The notes under the pieces are model-generated. The model did no database searches. It was not told the origin of the DNA and saw only the letters and a program-made list of their open reading frames with translations. Positions 8,467 through 16,815 of a stretch of DNA of 64,000 nucleotides are shown piece by piece. How positions within the stretch are numbered: position 1 is the stretch's first letter; each line of letters starts with the position of its first letter. This DNA comes from Haliea sp. (GTDB lineage: Bacteria > Pseudomonadota > Gammaproteobacteria > Pseudomonadales > Halieaceae): positions 1 to 64,000 of the forward strand of contig JADJAL010000065.1 of NCBI GenBank assembly GCA_016704305.1, given 5' to 3'. The position numbers were made by a program, and so were the translations under genes.

Positions 8467-9420
8467 GTGACCACCTACCCGCCTGTCGCCGGCCCGGATG
8501 CCGCCAACGATGCAACGCTGGCGGCGCTGCTCGCGCAACTGCAGGCGCGCCATCACGGCGCTGTCTGCGCTGTGCTGGTGTACGGCTCGTGCCTGCGCAG
8601 CGGCGATATCTACGATGGACTGCTGGACCTGTACCTGCTCTGCGACAGCTATCGTGCGGCCTATCATCGGTCGCTGCCGGCGGTCGCCAACTGGCTGCTG
8701 CCGCCCAATGTGTTTTACGCGGAACAAAAGCCTCCGAGCGACGCCGCCGCCGGCAAGACGCTGCGCAGCAAGGTCACCGTGATCTCGTTCCGCGACTTCC
8801 AGCGCGGCTGCTCCCCTGCGTGGTTTGAATCGTACATCTGGGGTCGTTTCGCGCAGCCGACACGCATCCTGTATGCCCGCGATGCACAACTGCGCGCGCA
8901 GGTGGAGGCGGCACTCACGCAGGCAGCCCGCACGCTGCTGCGCAATGCATTGCCGGCGCTGCCGCCCGAGGGCAGCCTCACGGCGCTGTGGGAGCAGTCA
9001 CTGGGGCTCAGCTACGCGACGGAACTGCGCACCGAACGCAGTGGGCGCGCGCAGGAGCTGGCGCAATCCTCCCGCGATTTTTACACCGCCCTGACACGCC
9101 AGCACGAGACGGCGCTGGGATTTCACTTCGCACTGTACGAACAGGGCGGGCAGTGGCGCTACCGTTGCCAGATCGGCCCGTTGCGGCGCAACATCGCTGC
9201 GTTGGCCTGGGCGCTGCGCCGCGCGCAGGGCAAGCTGCTGTCTGTCACGCGCGTCGTCAAGGGCCTGTTTACATTCGAGGGCGGGCTGGATTACATCGCC
9301 TGGAAGCTGGAGCGCCATTCGGGTGAGTCGATACAAATACCCGACAAGGTCAGGCGCGCGCCGCTGATCCATCTGTGGGCTTTCTTCTGGGGCCTGTACC
9401 GGCGCGGGATTTTCAAATGA
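8467..9420 (+). CDS. Tam41-like (phosphatidate cytidylyltransferase-like) nucleotidyltransferase
   Basis: A 317-residue protein with a nucleotidyltransferase-fold signature YGSCLRSGDIYDGLLDLYLL (39-58), comparable to the GSG...D.ID metal site. This is followed by NVFYAEQ, KVTVISFRDF and FESYIWGRFAQPTRIL (120-135). Later come LWEQSLGLSYATELRTE and SRDFYTAL. The order and spacing resemble mitochondrial Tam41 CDP-diacylglycerol synthases (GVYFN, KYGVVS, W..LY.AGRL.KPV, GLSY). I recognise this from memory and could not test it by alignment. It starts with GTG 24 nt after the lipid kinase. Kinase plus cytidylyltransferase would convert a lipid to lipid-phosphate and then to CDP-lipid. Confidence 0.6.
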   Translation: MTTYPPVAGPDAANDATLAALLAQLQARHHGAVCAVLVYGSCLRSGDIYDGLLDLYLLCDSYRAAYHRSLPAVANWLLPPNVFYAEQKPPSDAAAGKTLRSKVTVISFRDFQRGCSPAWFESYIWGRFAQPTRILYARDAQLRAQVEAALTQAARTLLRNALPALPPEGSLTALWEQSLGLSYATELRTERSGRAQELAQSSRDFYTALTRQHETALGFHFALYEQGGQWRYRCQIGPLRRNIAALAWALRRAQGKLLSVTRVVKGLFTFEGGLDYIAWKLERHSGESIQIPDKVRRAPLIHLWAFFWGLYRRGIFK

Positions 9421-9530
9421 GGACAGGCCGTTCTCCGGGTACTATTCACGCCACCGAAAATGGCAAAAAGAGGCGCATTCCTCTATAGTTTCAGCCCAGT
9501 AAATATACCCTTACACAGTTCGGCCACGCT

Positions 9531-10475
9531 ATGAAAGCCTGCGTATTTATCCAGACCAACCACAAGCAGATTACCGGCGCCATCGTCGCCGAGCACGCGC
9601 TGCGCCGCTACTCCCGCAACAACGACAAGTTCGACGTGCAGATCATGGACACTCGCGACTACCCGTTTTTCGCGGCGCGCGAAGGCCAGGAATACCTGCG
9701 CGATGGCGTCAAGCGCACGTGGATGAACGAGGATTTGCAGTCCTTTACCCCGACCCGCTTCATGCCGCCGAAGTTGATGGGCTACGAGGGCCGCGCCGTG
9801 GTCATCGACCCGGATATATTCGCAGTCACCGATATCTGGGAATTGCTCAGCCGCGACATGCAGGGCAAGGCGATCATGTGTCGCATGCGCTCCGGGCCCA
9901 AGGGCCTGGTCGACAAGTGCATGGCCAGCAGCGTGATGCTGCTCGACTGCAGCAAGCTCACGCACTGGGACGCCCACAAGAAATTCGAGGCGATGTTCGA
10001 CTTTACCCAGGATTACCAGCCCTGGATCTGCCTGAAGGAAGAAGCTCGCGACACGCTGGACTTTTTTGAACCCGAGTGGAACGACTTCGACAAGTTCACG
10101 CTGCAAACCAAAATGCTGCACACCACGCGGCGCAAGACCCAGCCGTGGAAAACCGGCCTGCCCACTGACTGGCGCCCCGCAGAGCGCTTCCGACTGTTCC
10201 CGCCCGCTGCGTGGGTGATGCGCGCGCGCCGCAAGCTGTTTGGCGAGTACGCGTTCCTCGGCAATTACAAACAGCACCCCGATCGCAACCAGGAAATGTT
10301 TTTCTTTGGCCTGCTAAAGGAGTGCGTGCAGCAGGGCAAAGTCACAGAGGCGTTTTTGCGCAATGAGATGGCGCTGAACCACGTGCGCCACGATGCACTG
10401 GAGATCCTGGCGCAAACGCCGGATCTGCCCCCCGCGCCCCTGCACCCGCTTACGGCGATATCACAAGCCGCCTGA
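9531..10475 (+). CDS. Putative GT-A type glycosyltransferase, paralogue 2 of 3
   Basis: 314 residues and colinear with the paralogues at 4567 and 11666. It begins MKACVFIQTNHKQITGAIV and contains NEDLQSFTPTRFMPPKLMGY. DPDIFAVTDIWELL carries the putative DxD motif (around residue 85), and MLLDCSKLTHWD, WNDFDKF and RKTQPWKTGLP follow. It is transcribed alone. About 110 nt of non-coding DNA separates it from the Tam41-like gene, so it may have its own promoter. Its last 26 nt overlap the convergent ELM1-family gene. No signal peptide or membrane helix is seen, so it is expected on the cytoplasmic face. The substrate is unknown. Confidence 0.6.
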   Translation: MKACVFIQTNHKQITGAIVAEHALRRYSRNNDKFDVQIMDTRDYPFFAAREGQEYLRDGVKRTWMNEDLQSFTPTRFMPPKLMGYEGRAVVIDPDIFAVTDIWELLSRDMQGKAIMCRMRSGPKGLVDKCMASSVMLLDCSKLTHWDAHKKFEAMFDFTQDYQPWICLKEEARDTLDFFEPEWNDFDKFTLQTKMLHTTRRKTQPWKTGLPTDWRPAERFRLFPPAAWVMRARRKLFGEYAFLGNYKQHPDRNQEMFFFGLLKECVQQGKVTEAFLRNEMALNHVRHDALEILAQTPDLPPAPLHPLTAISQAA

Positions 10476-11586
10476 CTGCCTGCGTGGCGCGCTCCATATC
10501 TGCGCGCGCGGGAGAGTCACGCCCACCGGCAGCGCGTTTAACCGTCATCTGAGCCTGCAATCTCTGCGCCGCCTCGGGGATCATGGCGCGCGTCAACCAC
10601 TGCGCAGTGCCCGATTCCACCAGTGCTTCCTGAATGTTGCCAATCTCCCGCCGCATACGCGTCGGGCCGAAACGCATCGCGAGACGGTGCGTGAGTGGCT
10701 TGTAGCGGTAATTGTGCGGTAGCCGCCACCAGGGCGCGGCGCGATCTTTTGAGTCAAGGTCTCCCACGTCAAACACGTACAGCGGCTTGCCCGTATCCAC
10801 CGCCTCGCCCAGCATCGACATGGACTCACCGGTGACGACAAACGCATCGGCCAGCGCCAGCAGCCCTTTATAAGGGTTGTCTTCTGCGCTGCCCCAGCGA
10901 TAGCAATAGCATGGCTGCTGCAGTTGCGCCTGCATCGCATCACCCGCCGCGCGCGGTGTGCGTGGACTGTCGGTAGCCAATACCGAACCGCCGGCCTTGC
11001 GTGCCAGAGACTGCGCCAGCTTGCCCAGACGCTGCCCTTTTTCCGGCGTCATCACAAAGCGGCCACTGTCACCCCCCATCAACACCGCCACCCACGGGCG
11101 CGGCAGATGCTCAAATTGCGGCCGCAGTTGCTCCGCCCGGATGAGGTCCTCCACCGTGAGGCGATGCAGCGGCAGATTGTTGTGCACGATATTGGCCTCG
11201 TAAGGCAAAAAATACTGCGGCGTGGTGATGACCAGGTCCCAGGCGGACAGTGGCGCCCAGGGCCGGCCAATATGCACCAGGCGCGTCCTGCCGCCCGATT
11301 GCCGCTGAATCCAGCGCGCCACCGGCTCGTTGCGCCGCCCGGCGCTGATCACGAGATCCGGCCACGGCGCCTTCAAGTCACTTGATTGCGCACGATCGAT
11401 GCCTGCGAGCGTCACACCACCGCCAAGATGCGCGAATAACTCCCAGGGGCGGGCGGCAATGTGCTTTACCTCGTATCCCCAGCCCAGCTCCTCGGCCAGC
11501 GCGCGCACCTGCGTATTGTCGCCGGCCTTCCTGCCAAGCAGGCACCAGACTGTGATTGTTCCCTCGCCCACGCAGCTCCTCTCCAA
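10450..11586 (-). CDS. ELM1-family (DUF1022) protein, paralogue 1 of 3
   Basis: A 378-residue member of the family named after plant mitochondrial fission ELM1, which is widespread in proteobacteria and has a glycosyltransferase-like fold. Diagnostic stretches are GRKAGDNTQVRALAEELG near the N-terminus, PWPDLVISAGRRNEP, RLVHIGRPW, VITTPQYFLP, VLMGGDSGRF, a DNPY near residue 245 and TGESMSMLGEA. Homologues lie at 16816 and 22936. The biochemical function of bacterial members is not established as far as I know. Being interleaved with sulfotransferases and GT-like genes supports a role in glycan or lipid head-group transfer. The last 26 nt overlap the convergent GT-like gene. Confidence 0.8.
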   Translation of the reverse strand: MERSCVGEGTITVWCLLGRKAGDNTQVRALAEELGWGYEVKHIAARPWELFAHLGGGVTLAGIDRAQSSDLKAPWPDLVISAGRRNEPVARWIQRQSGGRTRLVHIGRPWAPLSAWDLVITTPQYFLPYEANIVHNNLPLHRLTVEDLIRAEQLRPQFEHLPRPWVAVLMGGDSGRFVMTPEKGQRLGKLAQSLARKAGGSVLATDSPRTPRAAGDAMQAQLQQPCYCYRWGSAEDNPYKGLLALADAFVVTGESMSMLGEAVDTGKPLYVFDVGDLDSKDRAAPWWRLPHNYRYKPLTHRLAMRFGPTRMRREIGNIQEALVESGTAQWLTRAMIPEAAQRLQAQMTVKRAAGGRDSPARADMERATQAVRRLVISP

Positions 11587-11665
11587 ATATTGCCAAAGCC
11601 AGCCGTATATGGGGCCACGTGCTGGCGGTAAACTATGCTACAGATTAGTCGCGGGAAGAAACAGT

Positions 11666-12553
11666 TTGAAACCGACCGTATTCATCCACACCAACCACAA
11701 GCAAATGCTCGGCGCACTGGTGAGTCGCTATTCGCTGCGCAAGCGTTCCGCACACACCGACAAGTTCGACGTGAAGCTGGTCGAGGTGAAGGACTTCCCC
11801 TGCATGCTGGAGCGCGAAGGGCAGCTGTACCGGCGCGATGGCGAGATGCGCCCATGGCTTAACGAGGACCTGCAATCGTTCACGCCGCTGCGCTTCACGC
11901 CGCCGCAACTGATGCACTACGAGGGCCGCGCCGTGATCATGGACCCGGATATTTTCGCCATCGGCGATATCTGGGAACTGCTGCAGCGCGATATGGGCGG
12001 CGCCGCGATCATGTGTCGCCCCAAAAGCGGAAGCAAGGGCCGCAAGGGCGCCTGGGCCAGCAGCGTGATGTTGCTCGACTGCGCCAAACTCCGGCACTGG
12101 CAGTTCGAGAAGAACTTCACCGAGATGTTCAAACCGGTCAAGCGCGACTACATGGACTGGGTATCACTCAAGCTGGAAGACCCCGCGACCATAACACCGT
12201 TCGAAAACCAGTGGAACGATTTCGATCATCTGGACGCCGACACCAAACTGCTGCACAACACCAAGCGCAAAACCCAGCCCTGGAAAACCGGCCTGAAAAT
12301 CGACTATCGCCCGGCCGACACTTTCCAACTGTTTCCCCCCCGCCACTGGCTGCGGCGCGGACGCCGCGCGCTGTTCGGCGATTACAAGTTTGCCGGCACC
12401 TACGACGCCCACCCCGATCCCAAGCAGGAGTCCTTCTTCTTCAACCTGGTGCGTGAAGGCCTGGAGGACGGCGAGTTCACTGAATCACAGCTGCGTGATG
12501 AGATTGCGCAGGGTCACTTGCGGCCTGATGCAATGCAACTCGTGGGCGCTTGA
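11666..12553 (+). CDS. Putative GT-A type glycosyltransferase, paralogue 3 of 3
   Basis: The open frame reaches back to 11330, but homology with the two paralogues begins at a TTG at 11666, giving LKPTVFIHTNHKQMLGALVS. A GGGAAGAAA lies just upstream as a ribosome-binding site, so TTG is the likely start (295 residues). Conserved features are NEDLQSFTPLRFTPPQLMHY, DPDIFAIGDIWELL (putative DxD), SSVMLLDCAKLRHW, WNDFDHL and KRKTQPWKTGL. It diverges from the ELM1-family gene at 11586, sharing an 80-nt intergenic region. The divergent ELM1/GT arrangement suggests joint control. Donor and acceptor are unknown. Confidence 0.6.
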   Translation: MKPTVFIHTNHKQMLGALVSRYSLRKRSAHTDKFDVKLVEVKDFPCMLEREGQLYRRDGEMRPWLNEDLQSFTPLRFTPPQLMHYEGRAVIMDPDIFAIGDIWELLQRDMGGAAIMCRPKSGSKGRKGAWASSVMLLDCAKLRHWQFEKNFTEMFKPVKRDYMDWVSLKLEDPATITPFENQWNDFDHLDADTKLLHNTKRKTQPWKTGLKIDYRPADTFQLFPPRHWLRRGRRALFGDYKFAGTYDAHPDPKQESFFFNLVREGLEDGEFTESQLRDEIAQGHLRPDAMQLVGA

Positions 12554-12586
12554 CGAACTCATTTGCGGATTACTAGCTACTATCCC

Positions 12587-12664
12587 GGCGAGCGTGAGCG
12601 GGAATGCTCCGCTTGCTCAGATGGCTGAGATATTCGCCGCGGAGCATTTCCGCTCACGCTCGCC
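12587..12664. repeat. 26-bp near-perfect inverted repeat (stem-loop)
   Basis: The left arm at 12587-12612 and right arm at 12639-12664 pair over 26 bp with a single mismatch, separated by a 26-nt loop that holds its own small hairpin (CTCAG/CTGAG). It lies about 35 nt after the stop of the GT-like gene, inside the 473-nt convergent intergenic region 12554-13027. There is no following T-run, so it is not a classical intrinsic terminator. It could be a REP- or MITE-like element or a bidirectional terminator stem. Confidence 0.85.
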
Positions 12665-12786
12665 TTGCATATCGCGAATTCTGATGACTTAAGTTCGGCC
12701 CCGAAAGACACACTGCGCGACTCTTGCAGTCGTCGGATTTTTAGCCCAACAAAACTGTGAGAAATTCTGATTCACGGTAGAAAAGA

Positions 12787-12975
12787 GGTCTTGCGACATG
12801 GCAGGCGGTGTGAACAATAGGGCCGCAGCTTGAGCTTGTCATCGCTTACCGGAGGCTTTCTGCGAGCACTGTTCGAGTCCATAAAATTGCGCAGCAATTT
12901 TTGTCGAGTTGCGCAGCAGCCGGTAAGCGATGGCAAGCTCGCGGCCGTTCACACCGCCTGCCATGTCGCAAGACC
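12787..12975. repeat. Large imperfect palindrome (about 190 bp)
   Basis: The left arm at 12787-12852 begins GGTCTTGCGACATGGCAGG. It is the reverse complement of the right arm at 12920-12975, apart from a few short insertions in the left arm (such as AATAG). The arms hold GGCGGTGTGAAC, GGCCGC and CATCGCTTACCGG. The 67-nt centre has another hairpin, AAATTGC-GCA-GCAATTT. No ORF is contained. This is the rest of the gene-free stretch 12554-13027. The nested palindrome structure fits a MITE-like or REP/BIME-like element, or a very strong bidirectional terminator between two convergent operons. Confidence 0.85.
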
Positions 12976-13027
12976 GGCGAAAGCGCGTAGATTCAAGGAT
13001 TAAAAGTTCACAGTTTGAACTTTGAAT

Positions 13028-13966
13028 CTACTGGTAGTTAAACAACGGATCCAGCGTCTCAGCGAGGCGGCGGTCAATAGCTGCAACTTCCTCGTCGGTA
13101 AAGTAATCGCGGTAGCCGCCGACCTTGGCTCGGCGGACCTTGAAGCTGTCGGGATTGTCCTTGTCGCGCGGCATCATGCGCCCACCGGCGAGGCGAAACT
13201 GCTGCGCCCCTTCCATTTTTTTCATGTTCTCGTAGGACGAGTAGTCCACCGCTGCATTTACCTGCGCGTCTGTCGCATCCACGCGCATGAAATCAAGCAG
13301 CGCTCGCAGCTCCTCGCGCGGCCGGGCGCGCAGGTCCTCGTAGCGCAGCAGGTGGAAGTGTTGCATTTTGCTGGCTTCCCGCGCCCACAAATTCAGGTAG
13401 TCGGTGACGGCCCGCATGCCGCCGCCGTTATCGCCCATGACAAAATCGAACAGGCTGATGTCGCTGCCCTGCGGTGGATAGTTGTTGATCGCAACCTTGG
13501 TCGGCTTGATGCGAAATTTCCACTGGAAAAACTGTGATACCGCGACATCGCGGGGATCGCGCGCGAGCAGCACGACACGCTTATCGTAGAACGGCGCCTT
13601 GCTGTGCAGATCGCCGGTAAAGTCCTTGATGTAGTTGTCGTGGGTGAAGAAAGTTTTGGGTACGGATTTATTGAGATTGTGGAAGTTGTCAAAACCGAGC
13701 ACGGCATTCTCAGGCAGGCCATACATCACGCGGAATAAATGGGAAATCATCACGCGCAGCCAGGTGCGCCCGCTCTTGCCGAAAGACACCACCACGATAT
13801 CGGCACGCTGCAATTTGTCGAACTGCTCCACGCCGCGCAGCTTGCGTTCGGCAAGCAGTATCTCGCCTTCCGGCTGCCCGCGCATCTGCCAGTGCAGGAT
13901 GCGCCGGGACAGTTTCTTGCGCCCCGTCTGCCACAGCTGGCGGATATTCTGGAAGGCGAGATTCAT
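13028..13966 (-). CDS. PAPS-dependent sulfotransferase 2
   Basis: A 312-residue homologue of sulfotransferase 1. The PAPS 5'-phosphosulfate loop is SFGKSGRTWLRVM and the 3'-phosphate loop is RDPRDVAVSQFFQWKF. FFTHDNYIKDFTGD lies between them, and the C-terminal VRRAKVGGYRDYFTDEE is conserved with the other three copies. It is the second gene of a minus-strand pair, overlapping the upstream sulfotransferase 3 by 4 nt (ATGA). Adjacent non-identical copies imply an old duplication with distinct acceptor specificity rather than a recent repeat. It is probably cytoplasmic. The acceptor is unknown; lipid-linked sugar is inferred. Confidence 0.87.
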   Translation of the reverse strand: MNLAFQNIRQLWQTGRKKLSRRILHWQMRGQPEGEILLAERKLRGVEQFDKLQRADIVVVSFGKSGRTWLRVMISHLFRVMYGLPENAVLGFDNFHNLNKSVPKTFFTHDNYIKDFTGDLHSKAPFYDKRVVLLARDPRDVAVSQFFQWKFRIKPTKVAINNYPPQGSDISLFDFVMGDNGGGMRAVTDYLNLWAREASKMQHFHLLRYEDLRARPREELRALLDFMRVDATDAQVNAAVDYSSYENMKKMEGAQQFRLAGGRMMPRDKDNPDSFKVRRAKVGGYRDYFTDEEVAAIDRRLAETLDPLFNYQ

Positions 13967-14943
13967 GCCGCCTTCCCGCCGTAGCCAAACACCGGGTCCA
14001 GCTGCGCGACCATTTGCTCAAGCTGCGCGCATTGTTCCTCGGTGAAGTAATCGCGGTAGCCGCCCACCTTGGCCTTGCGCACCTTGAAGGATTGCGGGTT
14101 GTCCTTGTCGCCAGGCTTCACGCGCGCGCCACTGCCCTTGAAGAATTTATCCTCTTCCATTTTCTTCATGTTGTCGTAGGCGGCAAAGTCCACCGCTTCC
14201 TGCACCTGCTCCGCCGTGACGTCGGTGCCGGTGAAGGCGAGGATTTTCGCCAGCGCAGCGCCGGGGTCCTTGCGCATATCCTCGTAGCGCACGACTAATA
14301 CATCGCGCAATTCGGGAATTGCCTGGGCCCAACCGTTGAAGTAATCGACGATGCGTGGCACGCCCGCCTCCTTGTCCAGCACAAAGTCCCAGGCGTCGAT
14401 GTTTGCGCCGTGCGGTGGGTAGTCATTGATAAACTTTTTGTTGGGACGCATGCGGAACTGCCACTGGAAAAACTGCGACACCGCAACGTCACGCGGGTCG
14501 CGCACCAGCAGCACAATGCGCTTGCCCTGGAAATGTCGTTTGGACTGTTGGTTGCCGGTGTAGTCGCGCAGGTAGTTATTGTGGGTAAAAAACACCGCGG
14601 GCAGTTGCGGATCGCGCTGCTTGAGGTTGTCGAAATCCAGCAACTCGCTGGCGTCGAGATTGCCTTTGAGCTGGTAGGCCCGCGACAGCATGACGCGCAA
14701 CCAGGTCCGGCCGGACTTACCCCAACTCATCAGCACCCAGTCGCTGCGCTCAAGTTTCTTGAATTCCTCGCGGCCGCGCAGCCAACGCTCTATCGCCTTG
14801 CGACGCGACGCCGGCAACCAGAAACAGAGCGCCAGGATGATATGGCGAAACACGACGCGTGCCTTGTCGGCCATGTGCGGGAATTTCCTCGATAGCGGAT
14901 TCAAAAGGCGGGAAATGGTAACGTAAAACGGCTTTTCCCGCAC
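13963..14943 (-). CDS. PAPS-dependent sulfotransferase 3
   Basis: 326 residues, first gene of the ST3-ST2 pair. It shows SWGKSGRTWLRVMLSRAYQL (5'-phosphosulfate loop), FFTHNNYLRDYTGN, then VRDPRDVAVSQFFQWQFRM (3'-phosphate loop) and the C-terminal KVRKAKVGGYRDYFTEEQ. The N-terminal about 40 residues contain a hydrophobic stretch (VVFRHIILALCFWLPA) that may anchor it peripherally to the membrane. That would fit a lipid acceptor. It diverges from the oxygenase-like gene at 15036, leaving 92 nt for promoters in both directions. Confidence 0.87.
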   Translation of the reverse strand: MREKPFYVTISRLLNPLSRKFPHMADKARVVFRHIILALCFWLPASRRKAIERWLRGREEFKKLERSDWVLMSWGKSGRTWLRVMLSRAYQLKGNLDASELLDFDNLKQRDPQLPAVFFTHNNYLRDYTGNQQSKRHFQGKRIVLLVRDPRDVAVSQFFQWQFRMRPNKKFINDYPPHGANIDAWDFVLDKEAGVPRIVDYFNGWAQAIPELRDVLVVRYEDMRKDPGAALAKILAFTGTDVTAEQVQEAVDFAAYDNMKKMEEDKFFKGSGARVKPGDKDNPQSFKVRKAKVGGYRDYFTEEQCAQLEQMVAQLDPVFGYGGKAA

Positions 14944-15035
14944 TTGGAGAGCGTGTGCTGATTATCCGCACTATTTACATCCTGCGTCCGCGCCGCGCCT
15001 TGCCGGACTTACAAGCAGCGTACTAAAATGCCGCC

Positions 15036-15662
15036 ATGTCACTGATCAACCTCGATGCGCTGCGCGCCACTCCCCTGCAAACCGACCCTTACGACTATCT
15101 CGTGGTGCCGGAGTTTCTCAGCGCCGGTGCATTGCAGCAGGTCAACCGCGATTACCCCGCTATCGACAGCGCCGCCAATCACGCGCTGGAAAACCTCAGC
15201 TACGGCGCCTCATTCGAATCACTGATGGAAGAACTGCGCGGCCCGGAATTGGCCACGTTGCTTGGGGAGAAGTTCGACATGGACCTGGCCGTCCTGCCGA
15301 CCACGGTGACAGTGCGCAAATTCTGCGAGCGTACCGATGGCAATATTCACACTGATCATAAGAGCAAGGTGATCACGATGCTGGTGTATTTCAATGAGCA
15401 TTGGGACCACCCGGACGGACAATTGCGCCTGCTGCGCTCGAAAGACGATATCCAGGACTACGCTGCCCAGGTTCCCCCGGCAGGCGGCCTGATGATTGCG
15501 TTTCGGCGCACCGACCACTCCTGGCACGGGCACACCCGCTTTGTCGGTGAGCGACGCATGGTGCAGATCAACTATCTCGACCAAAGCCCGCTGGCCATTG
15601 CGGCGCAACGCATCAGCCGCTTTGGCACCCATTTCATGAAGAATGTCTTGGGGATGCGCTAG
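15036..15662 (+). CDS. Fe(II)/2-oxoglutarate oxygenase-like protein, second type
   Basis: A 208-residue protein with an oxygenase-like metal site: IHTDHKSKVITMLVYFN supplies HxD near residues 105-107, and DHSWHGHTRFVGERRM supplies the distal histidine followed by arginine. It is shorter than, and not closely similar to, the oxygenases at 3854 and 48287, but the order of ligands is the same. The flavin oxidoreductase starts 29 nt downstream on the same strand, so they probably form an operon. Hydroxylation of a lipid or glycan intermediate is a guess from context. No signal peptide is seen. Confidence 0.65.
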   Translation: MSLINLDALRATPLQTDPYDYLVVPEFLSAGALQQVNRDYPAIDSAANHALENLSYGASFESLMEELRGPELATLLGEKFDMDLAVLPTTVTVRKFCERTDGNIHTDHKSKVITMLVYFNEHWDHPDGQLRLLRSKDDIQDYAAQVPPAGGLMIAFRRTDHSWHGHTRFVGERRMVQINYLDQSPLAIAAQRISRFGTHFMKNVLGMR

Positions 15663-15691
15663 GCGGTCCCGCCCAAACCAGGAATCTCGCT

Positions 15692-16807
15692 GTGAAAAAA
15701 CGCGTTGTCATCGCCGGCTTTGGCGATACCGGCTTGCTTGTTGCCATCAATCTGGGCGCGGACTTCGATATCGTGGGCGTGAGCCCCAAGCCCTGCCTGG
15801 TGAGCGGCCAGGAACTCGGCATGCGCTTGACGCAACCGCAACGCTGGAAGCAGGACTACCTGATGCCCTTTGCGCGCTACGAAAAGCTGGACGGCGTGCG
15901 CACGCTGCAGGGCCTGATTACCGCGATACATCCCGACAAAGCCATTGTCAATGTGACACTGGCCAACGGCGATGTCCATGGGGAGCCGTATGACGCACTG
16001 GTCATTTCCTCCGGCGTGACGAACGGCTTCTGGCGCGGCAACGCACTTGAGAATTTTGCTGCGATCAACGAGGCGATTGACACTGCCTCGCAGCAACTGC
16101 TGCAAGCGCACTCCATCGCCATCATCGGCGGCGGCGCGACCGGCGTCAGCGTGGCGGCCAATCTCGCTGCGCGCCAGCCGCAAAAAGACGTGCACTTTTT
16201 CTTCAGCGAGGCGCAGCCACTGCCGGGTTATCACCCCAAGGTGCGCGCTCGCGTGGAGCAACAACTGCAGGAGGTGGGCGTAAACCTGCATCCCAATCAC
16301 CGCGCGCTCATCCCGCCCGGTTTCAAGTGTGATCGCTTCACCACGGAGCCCGTTGCCTGGAGCGGCGGCCAGGAAAACTTCCGCGCCGATCTTACGCTCT
16401 GGGCAATCGGCAACATGGTTCCCAACAACGCCTTTATCCCGACAGGCATGCTGAATGAAGGCGGCTTTGTAAAAACGGATGATCACCTGCGCGTGCAGGG
16501 CTACCACAATGTTTTTGCAGTAGGCGATATCGCTGCCTCCGATCCGCATCGCAGTTCAGCGCGAAACTGGGGATATCGCCTGCTCGGCCACAATATTCGC
16601 GCGCACCTGGAAGGCCGCGACGGCGACATGAAGCGCTACGAGGCGCCGCGCTACCGCTGGGGGTCTGTATTCGGTGTACAGCAAAACGGCTTGCGTGTGT
16701 TCCAGAGCGACGGCAGCAGTTTTCGTTTCCCGCATTGGAGCGTTCGCACGCTGTTGTTCCCATTGGCGGTGCGCAGGATGATATACAAAGGCGTGCGCAA
16801 AGCCTGA
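15692..16807 (+). CDS. FAD-dependent NAD(P) oxidoreductase (NDH-2/FSP1-like)
   Basis: A 371-residue two-dinucleotide-binding-domain flavoprotein. The N-terminal FAD site is VVIAGFGDTGLLVAINL, a departure from the usual GGGxAG. The central NAD(P) site is clear: IAIIGGGATGVSVAANLA (about residues 142-159). The C-terminal FAD motif VFAVGDIAA lies near residue 275. Overall order matches NDH-2 and AIFM2/FSP1-type quinone reductases, with no redox-active CxxC pair. It starts with GTG, probably co-transcribed with the oxygenase-like gene before it. It might supply electrons to an oxygenase or act on quinones; neither can be shown from sequence. It ends 8 nt from the convergent ELM1-family gene. Confidence 0.75.
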   Translation: MKKRVVIAGFGDTGLLVAINLGADFDIVGVSPKPCLVSGQELGMRLTQPQRWKQDYLMPFARYEKLDGVRTLQGLITAIHPDKAIVNVTLANGDVHGEPYDALVISSGVTNGFWRGNALENFAAINEAIDTASQQLLQAHSIAIIGGGATGVSVAANLAARQPQKDVHFFFSEAQPLPGYHPKVRARVEQQLQEVGVNLHPNHRALIPPGFKCDRFTTEPVAWSGGQENFRADLTLWAIGNMVPNNAFIPTGMLNEGGFVKTDDHLRVQGYHNVFAVGDIAASDPHRSSARNWGYRLLGHNIRAHLEGRDGDMKRYEAPRYRWGSVFGVQQNGLRVFQSDGSSFRFPHWSVRTLLFPLAVRRMIYKGVRKA

Positions 16808-16815
16808 GGGACGGA

